Below are positions 14,894-22,941 of a stretch of 30,869 nucleotides of DNA, one piece after another. This DNA comes from Halovulum sp039180525 (GTDB lineage Bacteria > Pseudomonadota > Alphaproteobacteria > Rhodobacterales > Rhodobacteraceae): the NCBI GenBank assembly GCA_039180525.1, contig JBCDDF010000041.1, positions 1-30,869 of the forward strand, written 5' to 3'. Numbering within the stretch: the first letter of the stretch is position 1; each line of letters opens with the position of its first letter. The notes under the pieces are model-generated. The model saw nothing but the letters and a program-made list of their open reading frames with translations, was not told where the DNA came from and did no database searches. Made by a program: the position numbers and the translations under genes.

Positions 14894-14910
14894 TGGCAGG
14901 CGTTTTTCGG

Positions 14911-16587
14911 TCAGAACAGCCCATCGATCTGCCCCATCTCGTTCAGCCCGATCGCCTCGGCCGAGGGCACCCGCGGCAGCCCCGGCATGGTCATGATCTC
15001 CCCGCAGATCGCCACCACGAACCCGGCCCCCGCGCTCAACCGCACCTCGCGGATCGGCACCGAATGGCCCACCGGCGCGCCACGCAGGTTGGGGTCGGTG
15101 GAGAAACTGTACTGCGTCTTGGCCATGCAGACTGGCAGATCGCCATAGCCCTCCGCTTCCCAGGCGCGCAACTGGTCGCGGATCTTCTTGTCCGCAAGAA
15201 CCTCGTCGGCGCGATAGATCCGCTTGGCGATGGTCTCGATCTTCTCGAACAGCCCCATGTCGTCGGGGTAGAGCGGCGCGAACTGCGCCGCGCCGCTCTC
15301 GGCCAGATCGACCACGCGCTCGGCCAGGTCCACGATGCCCGCGGACCCCTCCGCCCAGTGCCGGCAGACCACGGCTTCCGCACCCTGAGCGGCCACGAAG
15401 TCCTTGATTGCGTTCACTTCCGCATCGGTATCCCCGGTGAAATGGTTGATCCCCACCACCACCGGCACGCCGAACGATTTCACGTTTTCGATATGCCGGC
15501 CCAGATTGGCGCAACCGGCCTCCACGGCGGCTACATTCTCTGCGGCCAGGTCGGCCTTGGCCACACCGCCGTTCATCTTCATCGCGCGCACCGTGGCGAC
15601 CAGCACCACGGCATCGGGCGCCAGCCCGGCCTTGCGGCATTTGATGTTCATGAACTTCTCGGCCCCCAGATCGGCGCCGAAACCGGCTTCGGTGACCACG
15701 TAATCGGCCAGGCTCAGCGCGGTCTTGGTGGCGATCACCGAGTTGCAGCCATGGGCGATATTGGCGAAGGGTCCACCATGCACAAAGGCGGGCGTGTGTT
15801 CCAGGGTCTGGACCAGATTGGGCTGCAACGCCTGCTGCAGCAACACCGTCATTGCACCATCCGCCTTTATGTCACGGGCATAGACGGGCGTGCGCTCGCG
15901 GGTGTAGCCGATGATGATCGCCCCAAGCCGCGCCTGCAGATCGGCAAGATCAGTGGACAGGCAGAGGATCGCCATCACCTCGGAGGCGACAGTAATGTCG
16001 AACCCAGCCTGGCGCGGGAAACCATTCGCCACACCGCCCAGACTGGTCACGATATCGCGCAGCGCGCGGTCGTTCATGTCCATCACCCGGCGCCAGGTGA
16101 CGCGGCGCTGGTCGATGGCCAGGGCGTTGCCCCAGTAGATATGGTTGTCGATCATCGCACTCAGCAGATTATGCGCGGCGGTGATGGCGTGAAAATCGCC
16201 GGTGAAATGAAGGTTCATGTCCTCCATCGGCACGACCTGCGCAAAGCCCCCGCCCGCGGCACCACCCTTCATGCCGAAACAGGGGCCAAGCGATGCCTCG
16301 CGGATGCAGATGGCGGTGCGCTTTCCCAGCCGCGCCAGCCCGTCGCCCAGGCCCACGGTGGTCGTCGTCTTGCCCTCGCCGGCCGGGGTCGGGTTGATCG
16401 CCGACACAAGGATCAGCTTGCCCTGTTCCGCGCCCTTGCGTCCGGCGATGAAGTCTTGTGCCACCTTGGCCTTGTCATGGCCGAAAGGGATCAGCGCCTC
16501 TGGCGGGATGTCGAGCTTCGCGCCGATCTCTTGGATCGGGCGCTTTTCGGCGGCGCGGGCAATTTCGATATCGGATTTGGCAGCCAT
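14911..16587 (-). CDS. fhs: Formate--tetrahydrofolate ligase
   Basis: Fhs makes 10-formyl-THF from formate, THF and ATP. The protein is 558 residues, the normal length. It has the ATP loop INPTPAGEGKTTTTVGLGDGL, the family motifs REASLGPCFGMKGGAAGGG and LHFTGDFHAITAAHNLL, then EAGFGADLGAEKFMNIKCR and GVPVVVGINHFTGDTDAE, and a carboxy-end GEIMTMPGLP. ATG 16587 is chosen because AGAGGAG stands 8 bases before it. The in-frame GTG at 16596 would overlap that site. FolD follows downstream on the same strand, giving a formate-to-methylene-THF route. Confidence 0.96.
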   Translation of the reverse strand: MAAKSDIEIARAAEKRPIQEIGAKLDIPPEALIPFGHDKAKVAQDFIAGRKGAEQGKLILVSAINPTPAGEGKTTTTVGLGDGLARLGKRTAICIREASLGPCFGMKGGAAGGGFAQVVPMEDMNLHFTGDFHAITAAHNLLSAMIDNHIYWGNALAIDQRRVTWRRVMDMNDRALRDIVTSLGGVANGFPRQAGFDITVASEVMAILCLSTDLADLQARLGAIIIGYTRERTPVYARDIKADGAMTVLLQQALQPNLVQTLEHTPAFVHGGPFANIAHGCNSVIATKTALSLADYVVTEAGFGADLGAEKFMNIKCRKAGLAPDAVVLVATVRAMKMNGGVAKADLAAENVAAVEAGCANLGRHIENVKSFGVPVVVGINHFTGDTDAEVNAIKDFVAAQGAEAVVCRHWAEGSAGIVDLAERVVDLAESGAAQFAPLYPDDMGLFEKIETIAKRIYRADEVLADKKIRDQLRAWEAEGYGDLPVCMAKTQYSFSTDPNLRGAPVGHSVPIREVRLSAGAGFVVAICGEIMTMPGLPRVPSAEAIGLNEMGQIDGLF

Positions 16588-16948
16588 GCGGGCCACTCCT
16601 CTGGCGCGGGGATCGGGCCGGGACAGCTAACCGGGAAGCGGCGCGGTTTAGGAGGCCGTTTCCGACACCGGGAAGCGGAAAATCGACCCGGCGGTCTCGC
16701 CGCGACACTCCTGCGTTTCCAAAACGAAACCCGCGTGGCCGATCGGCGCCACGTGTCGGAACGCGGCGGCCCGTTCCGGGCCAAGAAGGAACCCCCATTT
16801 CCGGCGTGCGCCGTAAACGGGGCCCGCCGCACGAGTGTCGCGGACAACAAACGCGCTGCCCGCAACCCGGCTTCTTTGTTCCAAAAATACTCCCGGGGGC
16901 GCGGGGGCTGGCCCCCGCTGCACGGGATATCCGAACCCGAACGCCCGA
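16588..16948. other. Intergenic region between ftsH and fhs
   Basis: The region is 361 bases. The side next to fhs must hold its promoter, but I see no clear -35/-10 pair. The side next to ftsH holds a copy of the TTCTTTGTTCC repeat with a strong hairpin. No gene is supported here. Confidence 0.5.
16871..16918 (+). repeat. TTCTTTGKTCC intergenic repeat, copy 1, with terminator-like hairpin
   Basis: CTTCTTTGTTCCAAAAATAC is followed by a CCCGGGGG block and a hairpin GCGGGGGC (16901-16908) / GCCCCCGC (16911-16918). The same arrangement occurs at 30822-30869 and, inverted and diverged, at 21941-21980. Read on the minus strand, the hairpin lies 31 bases after the ftsH stop and TATTTTTGG follows, so it may terminate ftsH. 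Confidence 0.75.
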
Positions 16949-18883
16949 TCAGGTGGGCTCCGGCTCCATATCACCGCTGGGCTTGTTGCGCCGCGGGCGG
17001 CCGGTTTTCGGGATCGCGACGATGCCGGGCGTCCCACTGTCCGCGCGGGGGTCGTCCTCGTCGGAGCCGCGGTTCAGCGGCTCGCCATTGATCACCTTCA
17101 TGATCTCGGGCCCGGTCAATGTCTCGTACTCCAACAGACCCTCTGCCAGACGCTGCAGGTCGTCGGCTTTTTCGGTCAGGATGCGTTTCGCGGTCTCGTA
17201 GCCCTCGTCGACCAGCCCGCGCACCTCCTGATCGATGGCCTCGTGCGTGTCGGGGCCGGCATTCACGGCACCCTGCTGCGGGCCCAGATAACTGAACTGC
17301 TCGTTGGCGTAGTCGATGTTGCCCAACTCCTTGGACATCCCGAACCGGGTCACCATGGCGCGTGCGATCCGCGTCACCTGCTGAATGTCAGACGCAGCGC
17401 CCGAGGTCACATTGTCAGGCCCAAAGGTCAGCTCCTCTGCCACCTTGCCGCCCATCGCCATCGCGATCTGCGACTTGTACTTGGTCTTGGTCACCGAAAG
17501 CTGGTCCCGCTCCGGCAGGCTCAGCACCAGGCCCAGGGCGCGGCCGCGGGGGATGATCGTGGCTTTGTGGATCGGATCGTGCTGCGGCACGTTCAGGCCC
17601 ACAATCGCATGGCCCGCCTCGTGATAAGCGGTCAGCTTGCGCTCTTCGTCGGTCATCACCATCGAGCGCCGCTCGGTGCCCATCATCACCTTGTCCTTGG
17701 CGTTCTCGAAATCCTCCATGGTCACGAACCGCTTGCCGGTGCGCGCGGCCATCAACGCGCTTTCGTTGACCAGGTTCGCCAAATCGGCGCCGGAGAAGCC
17801 CGGCGTGCCGCGGGCGATGATGCGCAGGTCCACATCCGGGCCCAGCGGCACCTTGCGGGCGTGTACTTCCAGGATCTTCTTGCGGCCGTTGATATCCGGG
17901 TTGGTCACCTGCACCTGGCGGTCGAACCGCCCGGGCCGCAACAACGCGGGGTCGAGCACATCGGGCCGGTTGGTCGCGGCCAGCAGGATCACACCCTCGT
18001 TGGCCTCGAACCCGTCCATTTCCACCAGCAACTGGTTCAGCGTCTGTTCGCGTTCGTCATTGCCGCCGCCATAACCGGCGCCACGATGACGGCCGACCGC
18101 GTCGATTTCGTCGATGAAGACGATACAGGGCGCGTTTTTCTTCGCCTGTTCGAACATGTCGCGCACACGCGACGCGCCGACACCCACGAACATCTCGACG
18201 AAATCGGAGCCGGAAATGGTGAAGAAGGGCACCCCGGCCTCCCCCGCGATCGCGCGCGCCAGCAGGGTCTTACCCGTGCCCGGCGGGCCCACCAGCAACG
18301 CACCTTTCGGAATCTTGCCGCCCAGGCGGCTGAACTTCTGCGGGTCGCGCAGGAATTCGACGATTTCCTCCAACTCCTCCTTGGCCTCGTCGATGCCAGC
18401 GACGTCGTCGAACGTCACCTTGCCAGACTTCTCGGTCAGCATCTTGGCCTTGGACTTGCCAAAGCCCATGGCCCCGCCTTTGCCGCCGCCTTGCATGCGG
18501 TTCATGAAGAAGATCCAGACGCCGATCAGCAGCAGGAAGGGCAGCCACAGACCCAGCGTCGCCATAAAGGCCGATTGTTCCTGCGGCACCGCGTTGATGG
18601 TCACCCCTGCGGCGCGCAACTCGGGCAGCGGATCAGAGCCGCGCGGCTGGATCGTGCGCATGCGGCCATTGTCAGTGGTCGAATAGGTGATGTTCTCACC
18701 ATCCAGTTGGACGCTGGTGACCTGCCCGGCCTCCACCTGGTCGAGGAATTCGGAGTAGCTGCGGTCGGTGGCCGAAGAGGCCGGCCCGCCATTGCTGAAT
18801 ACGTTGAAGAGTGCCAGCACCAGGACGAAGACGATCACCCAGAATGCGATGTTTTTCGAGTTGCCCAACAGGAAATCTCCCAT
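16949..18883 (-). CDS. ftsH: ATP-dependent zinc metalloprotease FtsH
   Basis: FtsH is a hexameric inner-membrane AAA+ protease that degrades misfolded membrane proteins and selected regulators such as sigma-32. The 644-residue protein has two membrane helices (about 12-30 and 107-127) around a small periplasmic domain. The AAA domain has Walker A GPPGTGKT (199-206), the pore motif MFVGVG, Walker B VFIDEID (255-261) and ATNRPDVLDPALLRPGRFDRQ. The protease zinc site is HEAGH (421-425), with a third ligand probably D499 in GAASDI. It ends with a charged tail. The 63-base gap after tilS holds a heat-shock-like promoter. No good ribosome binding site stands before ATG 18883. Confidence 0.97.
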   Translation of the reverse strand: MGDFLLGNSKNIAFWVIVFVLVLALFNVFSNGGPASSATDRSYSEFLDQVEAGQVTSVQLDGENITYSTTDNGRMRTIQPRGSDPLPELRAAGVTINAVPQEQSAFMATLGLWLPFLLLIGVWIFFMNRMQGGGKGGAMGFGKSKAKMLTEKSGKVTFDDVAGIDEAKEELEEIVEFLRDPQKFSRLGGKIPKGALLVGPPGTGKTLLARAIAGEAGVPFFTISGSDFVEMFVGVGASRVRDMFEQAKKNAPCIVFIDEIDAVGRHRGAGYGGGNDEREQTLNQLLVEMDGFEANEGVILLAATNRPDVLDPALLRPGRFDRQVQVTNPDINGRKKILEVHARKVPLGPDVDLRIIARGTPGFSGADLANLVNESALMAARTGKRFVTMEDFENAKDKVMMGTERRSMVMTDEERKLTAYHEAGHAIVGLNVPQHDPIHKATIIPRGRALGLVLSLPERDQLSVTKTKYKSQIAMAMGGKVAEELTFGPDNVTSGAASDIQQVTRIARAMVTRFGMSKELGNIDYANEQFSYLGPQQGAVNAGPDTHEAIDQEVRGLVDEGYETAKRILTEKADDLQRLAEGLLEYETLTGPEIMKVINGEPLNRGSDEDDPRADSGTPGIVAIPKTGRPRRNKPSGDMEPEPT

Positions 18884-18921
18884 GACGGCGCCGCGTGGCG
18901 ACGGTGCCTTTCGTGCGACAT

Positions 18922-18951
18922 CTACATAAGAGGGGTTAGGAAGGTTTCAAC
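18922..18951 (-). promoter_or_regulatory. Sigma-32-like heat-shock promoter of ftsH
   Basis: On the minus strand GTTG (18951-18948), 17 bases, then CTTATGTAG (18930-18922) closely match the alphaproteobacterial heat-shock consensus as I recall it, CTTG-N17/18-CYTATNTNNG. The -35 overlaps the last bases of tilS. A start of transcription near 18915 would give a ~30-base leader. ftsH is a known heat-shock gene in many bacteria, which supports the reading. Confidence 0.55.
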
Positions 18952-20158
18952 GTAAGGTCAGCCGGCTGAAATACCCCTCGGTGCCGGTCCAAAGCGCAGC
19001 ATGGCAGCCTTTGACGGGCATTGCAAAGGGTGCGGCAATCAGCGCGCCATCGGCATCGCGAAAGGCCGGCGTGCTGGAAAGGGCGCGGCGCAGCGCCGCA
19101 TCCACGGGCGTCGGAACACGCGAAAGCTCTGGTCCCAAGGCAGAGACGGTCAGCCCTGGGCGGTCTGCGCCGGTGTCCCACCGGCGATCCCACACCGCAC
19201 CGGCGGGCACCGGCGGGCCGCAGCGCGCGGGTTCGCGGAAGACATGGATCGCCCGCGCCTCCGCGCGGATCAAACAGCCGTGAAGCGTGTGATTGCCCGT
19301 CTCGGTCCGCAGATGGCCGGCCAGCGCCTCCAACGCCTCCAGACGCGGGGTGTAGTCGGCGGCCGCGACCCAGCGCAGCGTCTCGGCCAACAATCGCAGC
19401 CGCAGTTCGGGCAGCGCGTCGTCGAACGCGGCGCGGTCCAGGGCAACCCAGCCGGCGGGGTGGGGTCGCGCGGCGCGGCGCGCCAATCGCTCAACCTCCG
19501 CGCGAACCACATCGCCGGCACGGGCCAGCGCCGCGGCGGTCCCGGCCAAGCGTGGAACGGTGAGGCCCAGCTTGGCCAACATCGGCAAGGTTTCGCGCAT
19601 GCGAACCCGTTCAAAGGCCGGATCGGCGTTGGAGGGGTCTTCAGCCCAGGCGATACCGCGCCCGCGCAGAAACACCCGCAGCGGTTCGCGGTCGATGCCC
19701 AGGATTGGGCGCGCCCTGATCAGCCCACCCCGGGTCGAAACCGGCGCCATCGCCTCCAACCCATAGACGCCGGAGCCACGCGCCAGCCGCATCAGCAACG
19801 TCTCCGCCTGATCGTCGGCGGTGTGACCCAGCGCAACGGTGGCCGCGCCGGCGGCGCGCGCCGCCTGGGTCAGCAGATCCCGGCGGGCGCGTCGCGCGGC
19901 ATCCTGCAGGTTGCCCTGCCCGTCCCAGCCGGACCAGTCGAGAACGTGGTGCGGCACGCTCAACGCAGCGGCCGCGCGGGCGGCGGCTTCGGCCTCTGCC
20001 GCGAAGCCCGGGCGCAGTCTGTGATCGACGGTGATCGCGGTCAGCCGCTCAGGCCCGGCCCAGGCGGCCAGCAGCACCAGCAGCGCGATGGAATCCCCCC
20101 CGCCCGACACGGCGACGCAGATCGGCCCGTCGGGCAGCCGTTCCAGCACTGGCGCCAT
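18947..20158 (-). CDS. tilS: tRNA(Ile)-lysidine synthetase TilS
   Basis: TilS attaches lysine to cytidine 34 of tRNA-Ile2 so that it reads AUA. The protein is 403 residues from ATG 20158. The PP-loop VAVSGGGDSIALL comes near residue 20, followed by AITVDHRLRPGFAAEA, DAARRARRDLL, ALGHTADDQAETLLMRLARGSG and PILGIDREPLRVFL with EDPSNAD. The carboxy half is a less conserved substrate-binding region. The start is uncertain: the frame is open further upstream but runs through cpoB in another frame, so a start near or just after the cpoB stop (20194) is expected. The order pal-cpoB-tilS-ftsH is common in Rhodobacterales. Confidence 0.9.
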   Translation of the reverse strand: MAPVLERLPDGPICVAVSGGGDSIALLVLLAAWAGPERLTAITVDHRLRPGFAAEAEAAARAAAALSVPHHVLDWSGWDGQGNLQDAARRARRDLLTQAARAAGAATVALGHTADDQAETLLMRLARGSGVYGLEAMAPVSTRGGLIRARPILGIDREPLRVFLRGRGIAWAEDPSNADPAFERVRMRETLPMLAKLGLTVPRLAGTAAALARAGDVVRAEVERLARRAARPHPAGWVALDRAAFDDALPELRLRLLAETLRWVAAADYTPRLEALEALAGHLRTETGNHTLHGCLIRAEARAIHVFREPARCGPPVPAGAVWDRRWDTGADRPGLTVSALGPELSRVPTPVDAALRRALSSTPAFRDADGALIAAPFAMPVKGCHAALWTGTEGYFSRLTLR

Positions 20159-20193
20159 GCGCGCCAGAAGCGGCTCCGCATCGCCGGGCGCGG

Positions 20194-21174
20194 TCAGGGG
20201 CAGGCCAGGGCCCGGGTTTCCGACCCGATCTGATCCGTCAGCGTCTGCGGGATGGTCTGATAGCGTCGCGGCACTTCCGCCAGCGTCAGGCAGGCTTCCT
20301 CGGTCTGGCCGAGCCGCGCCAGGCTGACACCCAAACGGTACAGCGCCTCGGGCGCCTTGGCGCCCTGCGGCGCGCCGGAAAAGCTGTTCAGATAAGACCG
20401 AGCGGCTTGATTCCATTGACCTAAAGCGGCCAGCGCCTCGCCCCGCCAGAACAGCGCCTCGCCCGACAGGCTGCCATTTGCATAGGTGTCGAGCAGGGTT
20501 TCGAAGTCTTGTGCGGCGCCCTGATAGTCGCCGGACTGATAGCGGGCCAGCGCGGCCTGAAAGGCCTCGGCTTCGGTTGCCGGAACGCCCGTGGGCGCGG
20601 CGGGTGCGGCCGGTGCGGAAAGCCCGGGATCCAGGCCCAGGGTCGCCGTCTCGCTTTCGCCCGCCTCGGCGGGGGCGGAACGCGGGGCGGGAGGTGCCGG
20701 GGCGGCGGAGGCCACTGCGGCCTGCGGGTTTTGCGGATCGCCGGGATCGGCACCCGGCAGACTGCCCAGCGGCGCCGGTTCCTGGTAGTTGGCATAGTCG
20801 CCACCGCTGAGTTCCAGCAGGCGAAACTCCAGATCGCCGATGCGGTTGTTGCCATCGGCGACGACGGCCTCGATGCGCTGTTCGGCGGCCTCAAGCGCGG
20901 CCTGAAGGCGGGTGACCTCGGCGGCGGTTTCCTCGACCCGGGCGCGCAACGGCGCCGGGTTCTCGATGCCGGTGGACAGCGGATCGGGGGCGACCAGTTC
21001 CTGCGACAGGGCCTGTAGCTGGCGCTGCAGTCCTTTGATCTCCGCGCTGATCTCGGCCAGGATCTGGCCATCGGGCGGGGACGTGTCGGCGGATTGCGCC
21101 AGACCGGGCGATGCGATCAGCACCGCCGCGCTTACGGCCAAGGCCGTACCTCCCCCTCGAACCCAACTCCACAT
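20194..21174 (-). CDS. cpoB: Tol-Pal system protein CpoB (YbgF)
   Basis: CpoB is a periplasmic protein that links peptidoglycan synthesis by PBP1B with Tol-Pal-driven outer-membrane constriction. The 326-residue protein has a signal peptide ending near ASPGLAQS (about 25) and a coiled-coil region (about 35-110, with ISAEIKGLQRQLQALSQEL and AEVTRLQAALEAAEQRIEAV). A long Pro/Ala/Gly linker (about 125-195) and TPR-like helices (about 200-320: FQAALARYQSGDYQGAAQDFETLLDTYANG, EALFWRGEALAALGQW, EALYRLGVSLARLGQTEEAC) follow. ATG 21174 is 10 bases after pal. tilS follows directly. Confidence 0.92.
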   Translation of the reverse strand: MWSWVRGGGTALAVSAAVLIASPGLAQSADTSPPDGQILAEISAEIKGLQRQLQALSQELVAPDPLSTGIENPAPLRARVEETAAEVTRLQAALEAAEQRIEAVVADGNNRIGDLEFRLLELSGGDYANYQEPAPLGSLPGADPGDPQNPQAAVASAAPAPPAPRSAPAEAGESETATLGLDPGLSAPAAPAAPTGVPATEAEAFQAALARYQSGDYQGAAQDFETLLDTYANGSLSGEALFWRGEALAALGQWNQAARSYLNSFSGAPQGAKAPEALYRLGVSLARLGQTEEACLTLAEVPRRYQTIPQTLTDQIGSETRALACP

Positions 21175-21184
21175 GCGCGGGAGC

Positions 21185-21724
21185 CTAGACGCCCAGCCCG
21201 CCGGTGACAACGGTGACCGCGCGGCGGTTCTGCGACCAGCAGCTTTCGTTGGAGCACACCGCCTCGGGCCGTTCCTTGCCGAACGGCGTGGTGGACAGTT
21301 GACCATCGGACACGCCCTTGGTCACCAGGTAGTCGCGCACCGCGCTGGCGCGGCGGGCAGACAGGCGGAAGTTGTATTCGCGGGTGCCCTGTTCGTCGGC
21401 ATGGCCTTCGATCACGATCTGCGCGCCGGGGCGCTGGACGAGCCACGCGGCCTGTTGGTCCAGCGTCGCCTGCGCCTGCGGCGTCAGCGTGCTTTGATCG
21501 ACGGCGAAGAGAACGCGGTCGCCGATGACCTGGTTGAAATAGGCCAGCGAGTTGACCTCGATCGGTTGACCGTCGGGGCCGAGGACGGTACCGCCGGACG
21601 CGCCCGCCGCGGCGTCGATGCCGGTTGCGCCGCCGAGGCCGCCGAACAGACCGCCGGGGTTTTCGCCACGCGAACAGGCGGAAAGCGCCAGTGCGGCGCA
21701 GACGACAAGAACCAGTGATTTCAT
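21185..21724 (-). CDS. pal: Peptidoglycan-associated lipoprotein Pal
   Basis: Pal anchors the outer membrane to peptidoglycan and binds TolB. The 179-residue protein has a lipoprotein signal (MKSLVLVVCAALALSAC, Cys17 lipidated), a Gly-rich linker (about 22-48) and an OmpA-like domain. The domain contains FAVDQSTLTPQAQATLDQQA, the peptidoglycan-binding VIEGHADEQGTREYNFRLSARRA, and GKERPEA near the end. GAGGG stands about 9 bases before ATG 21724. cpoB follows after 10 bases. tolB is expected just upstream in relatives; here trcR stands there instead. Confidence 0.95.
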   Translation of the reverse strand: MKSLVLVVCAALALSACSRGENPGGLFGGLGGATGIDAAAGASGGTVLGPDGQPIEVNSLAYFNQVIGDRVLFAVDQSTLTPQAQATLDQQAAWLVQRPGAQIVIEGHADEQGTREYNFRLSARRASAVRDYLVTKGVSDGQLSTTPFGKERPEAVCSNESCWSQNRRAVTVVTGGLGV

Positions 21725-22085
21725 AACGCTCTACCCTCAATCATGCCCGGTCGCCCCGTTATCGCCGGAGCTTTCGCGTTTGTTTAGCATATCCTGACGC
21801 GCGCGCCCATAGCCGGTGACCCGAATGCGGCCGCGATTCGCGGCCAAGTGACACCCCCCGGATCCGGCTTGCGCCGTCTCCGGGGCCCGCCGCCGGGGCA
21901 AGTGTCGGATTTGCCGGGGCACGTGCAGCACTTCGGGCGGTCGGGGGCCTCCGGCGGGGATACTTGAGGACCGAAGAAACCTGCGCGGTGCGCCCGGTGC
22001 GGCAGGGTGGGTGCTTGGGACGGTGACACCGGTGCGAGGCTGGCCTGGGTGGGCCGCGCCGGGCGCGCCGGATCCGGAGCCACCC
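21725..22085. other. Intergenic region between pal and trcR
   Basis: The region is 361 bases. The pal-proximal side contains TATGCTAAAC on the minus strand, a possible -10, without a good -35. The middle holds a diverged, inverted copy of the TTCTTTGKTCC repeat. I see no gene and no trace of tolB. Confidence 0.45.
21941..21980 (-). repeat. TTCTTTGKTCC intergenic repeat, copy 2 (inverted, diverged)
   Basis: On the minus strand it reads GGTTTCTTCGGTCCTCAAG, then TATCCCCGCCGG and a CCCCCGA block. The order of elements (TTCTTyGGTCC, A-rich bases, TATCCCC, then G/C run) matches copies at 16871-16918 and 30822-30869. Confidence 0.6.
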
Positions 22086-22814
22086 TCAGTCCTTGTCGTC
22101 GGGCAGGTTGAAGAGGCTGTCGGCATCGACCTCGGGCATCGCATCTTCGTCATCCTTGCCGCTGCCCAGCGAGAAGGTCTCGAAGCCGGCGATGTTGGAG
22201 GGCATGCGCGGCTCGTCGGCCATGGCCAGCGACTGTTCGGTGGAGACGAGTTTGCGCCGCTCTTCGTCGTCCATCGTCGTTCCGTCTTTGGCTGCCTTGG
22301 CCGCCGCCTTCGCCACGGCGCCGTCGAGTTCCCCTTGCTTGGTCAGGCCGAGTGCCACGGGGTCGACCGGTTGGATATTGGGCATGTTCCAGTGGGACCG
22401 GTCGCGGATCGACTGAATCGTCGGTTTGGTCGTCCCCACCAGCTTGGAGATCTGCCCATCGGTCAGTTCCGGATGGAATTTCACCAGCCAGGCGATCGCG
22501 GCGGGGCGGTCTTGGCGTTTGCTCAGCGGGGTGTAGCGCGGGCCGCGGCGTTTGCTTTCTCCGTCCGCCGCGGGGTTGTGCATCAATTGCAGCTTGGCCC
22601 GCGGATCGGCCTCGGCGCGCTTGATCTCTTCCGCGGTCAACTGGTTGTTGGCGATCGGATCGAACCCCTTGATGCCCTGACCGACCTCGCCATCGGCGAT
22701 GCCGGACACCTCAAGATCATGCAGACCGCAGAAATCCGCGATCTGTTTGAAGGTTAGGGTGGTGTTGTCCACAAGCCAGACGGCGGTGGCCTTGGGCATC
22801 AGCGGCAGGGTCAT
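22086..22814 (-). CDS. trcR: Cell-cycle transcriptional regulator TrcR (DUF1013)
   Basis: The 242-residue protein matches the DUF1013 family of alphaproteobacteria, named TrcR in databases. The N-terminus MTLPLMPKATAVWLVDNTTLTFKQIADFCGLH is the diagnostic part and has a helix-turn-helix look (about 20-45). A second helix-turn-helix, LTDGQISKLVGTTKPTIQSIRDRSHW, lies near 120-145. The tail is acidic. ATG 22814 is chosen because GGAG stands 8 bases before it; the upstream ATG 22835 would include that site. It is divergent from RNase T2. Target genes cannot be told from the sequence. Confidence 0.9.
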   Translation of the reverse strand: MTLPLMPKATAVWLVDNTTLTFKQIADFCGLHDLEVSGIADGEVGQGIKGFDPIANNQLTAEEIKRAEADPRAKLQLMHNPAADGESKRRGPRYTPLSKRQDRPAAIAWLVKFHPELTDGQISKLVGTTKPTIQSIRDRSHWNMPNIQPVDPVALGLTKQGELDGAVAKAAAKAAKDGTTMDDEERRKLVSTEQSLAMADEPRMPSNIAGFETFSLGSGKDDEDAMPEVDADSLFNLPDDKD

Positions 22815-22903
22815 GGGCGCATCTCCAAACGTCATCCAAATGCCCCCGGGCGGTGGCGGGGGCGTGGCGCCCGGATCGTCCGTTTTCGGGGGAATTAACG
22901 CGG

Positions 22904-22909
22904 TATATA
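22904..22909 (+). promoter_or_regulatory. Possible -10 box for the RNase T2 gene
   Basis: GGTATATAG stands 33 bases before the RNase T2 start, and the same GGTATATAG is found before rpsU. No clear -35 box stands 17 bases upstream. It lies in the 127-base divergent gap with trcR. Confidence 0.3.
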
Positions 22910-22941
22910 GAGAGTGGCGGCGAAAAGGGGAAGGGCTGGCG

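Noticed and set aside
14833..14910. Folate-type riboswitch before folD
   Set aside because: The 78-base gap is mostly three short repeats and has no riboswitch-like conserved core that I can recognise.
13726..17091. 1121-residue open frame on the plus strand
   Set aside because: It is the antisense of folD and fhs; the long length follows from GC-rich codons. Its residues (many His, Arg, Gly) are typical of shadow frames.
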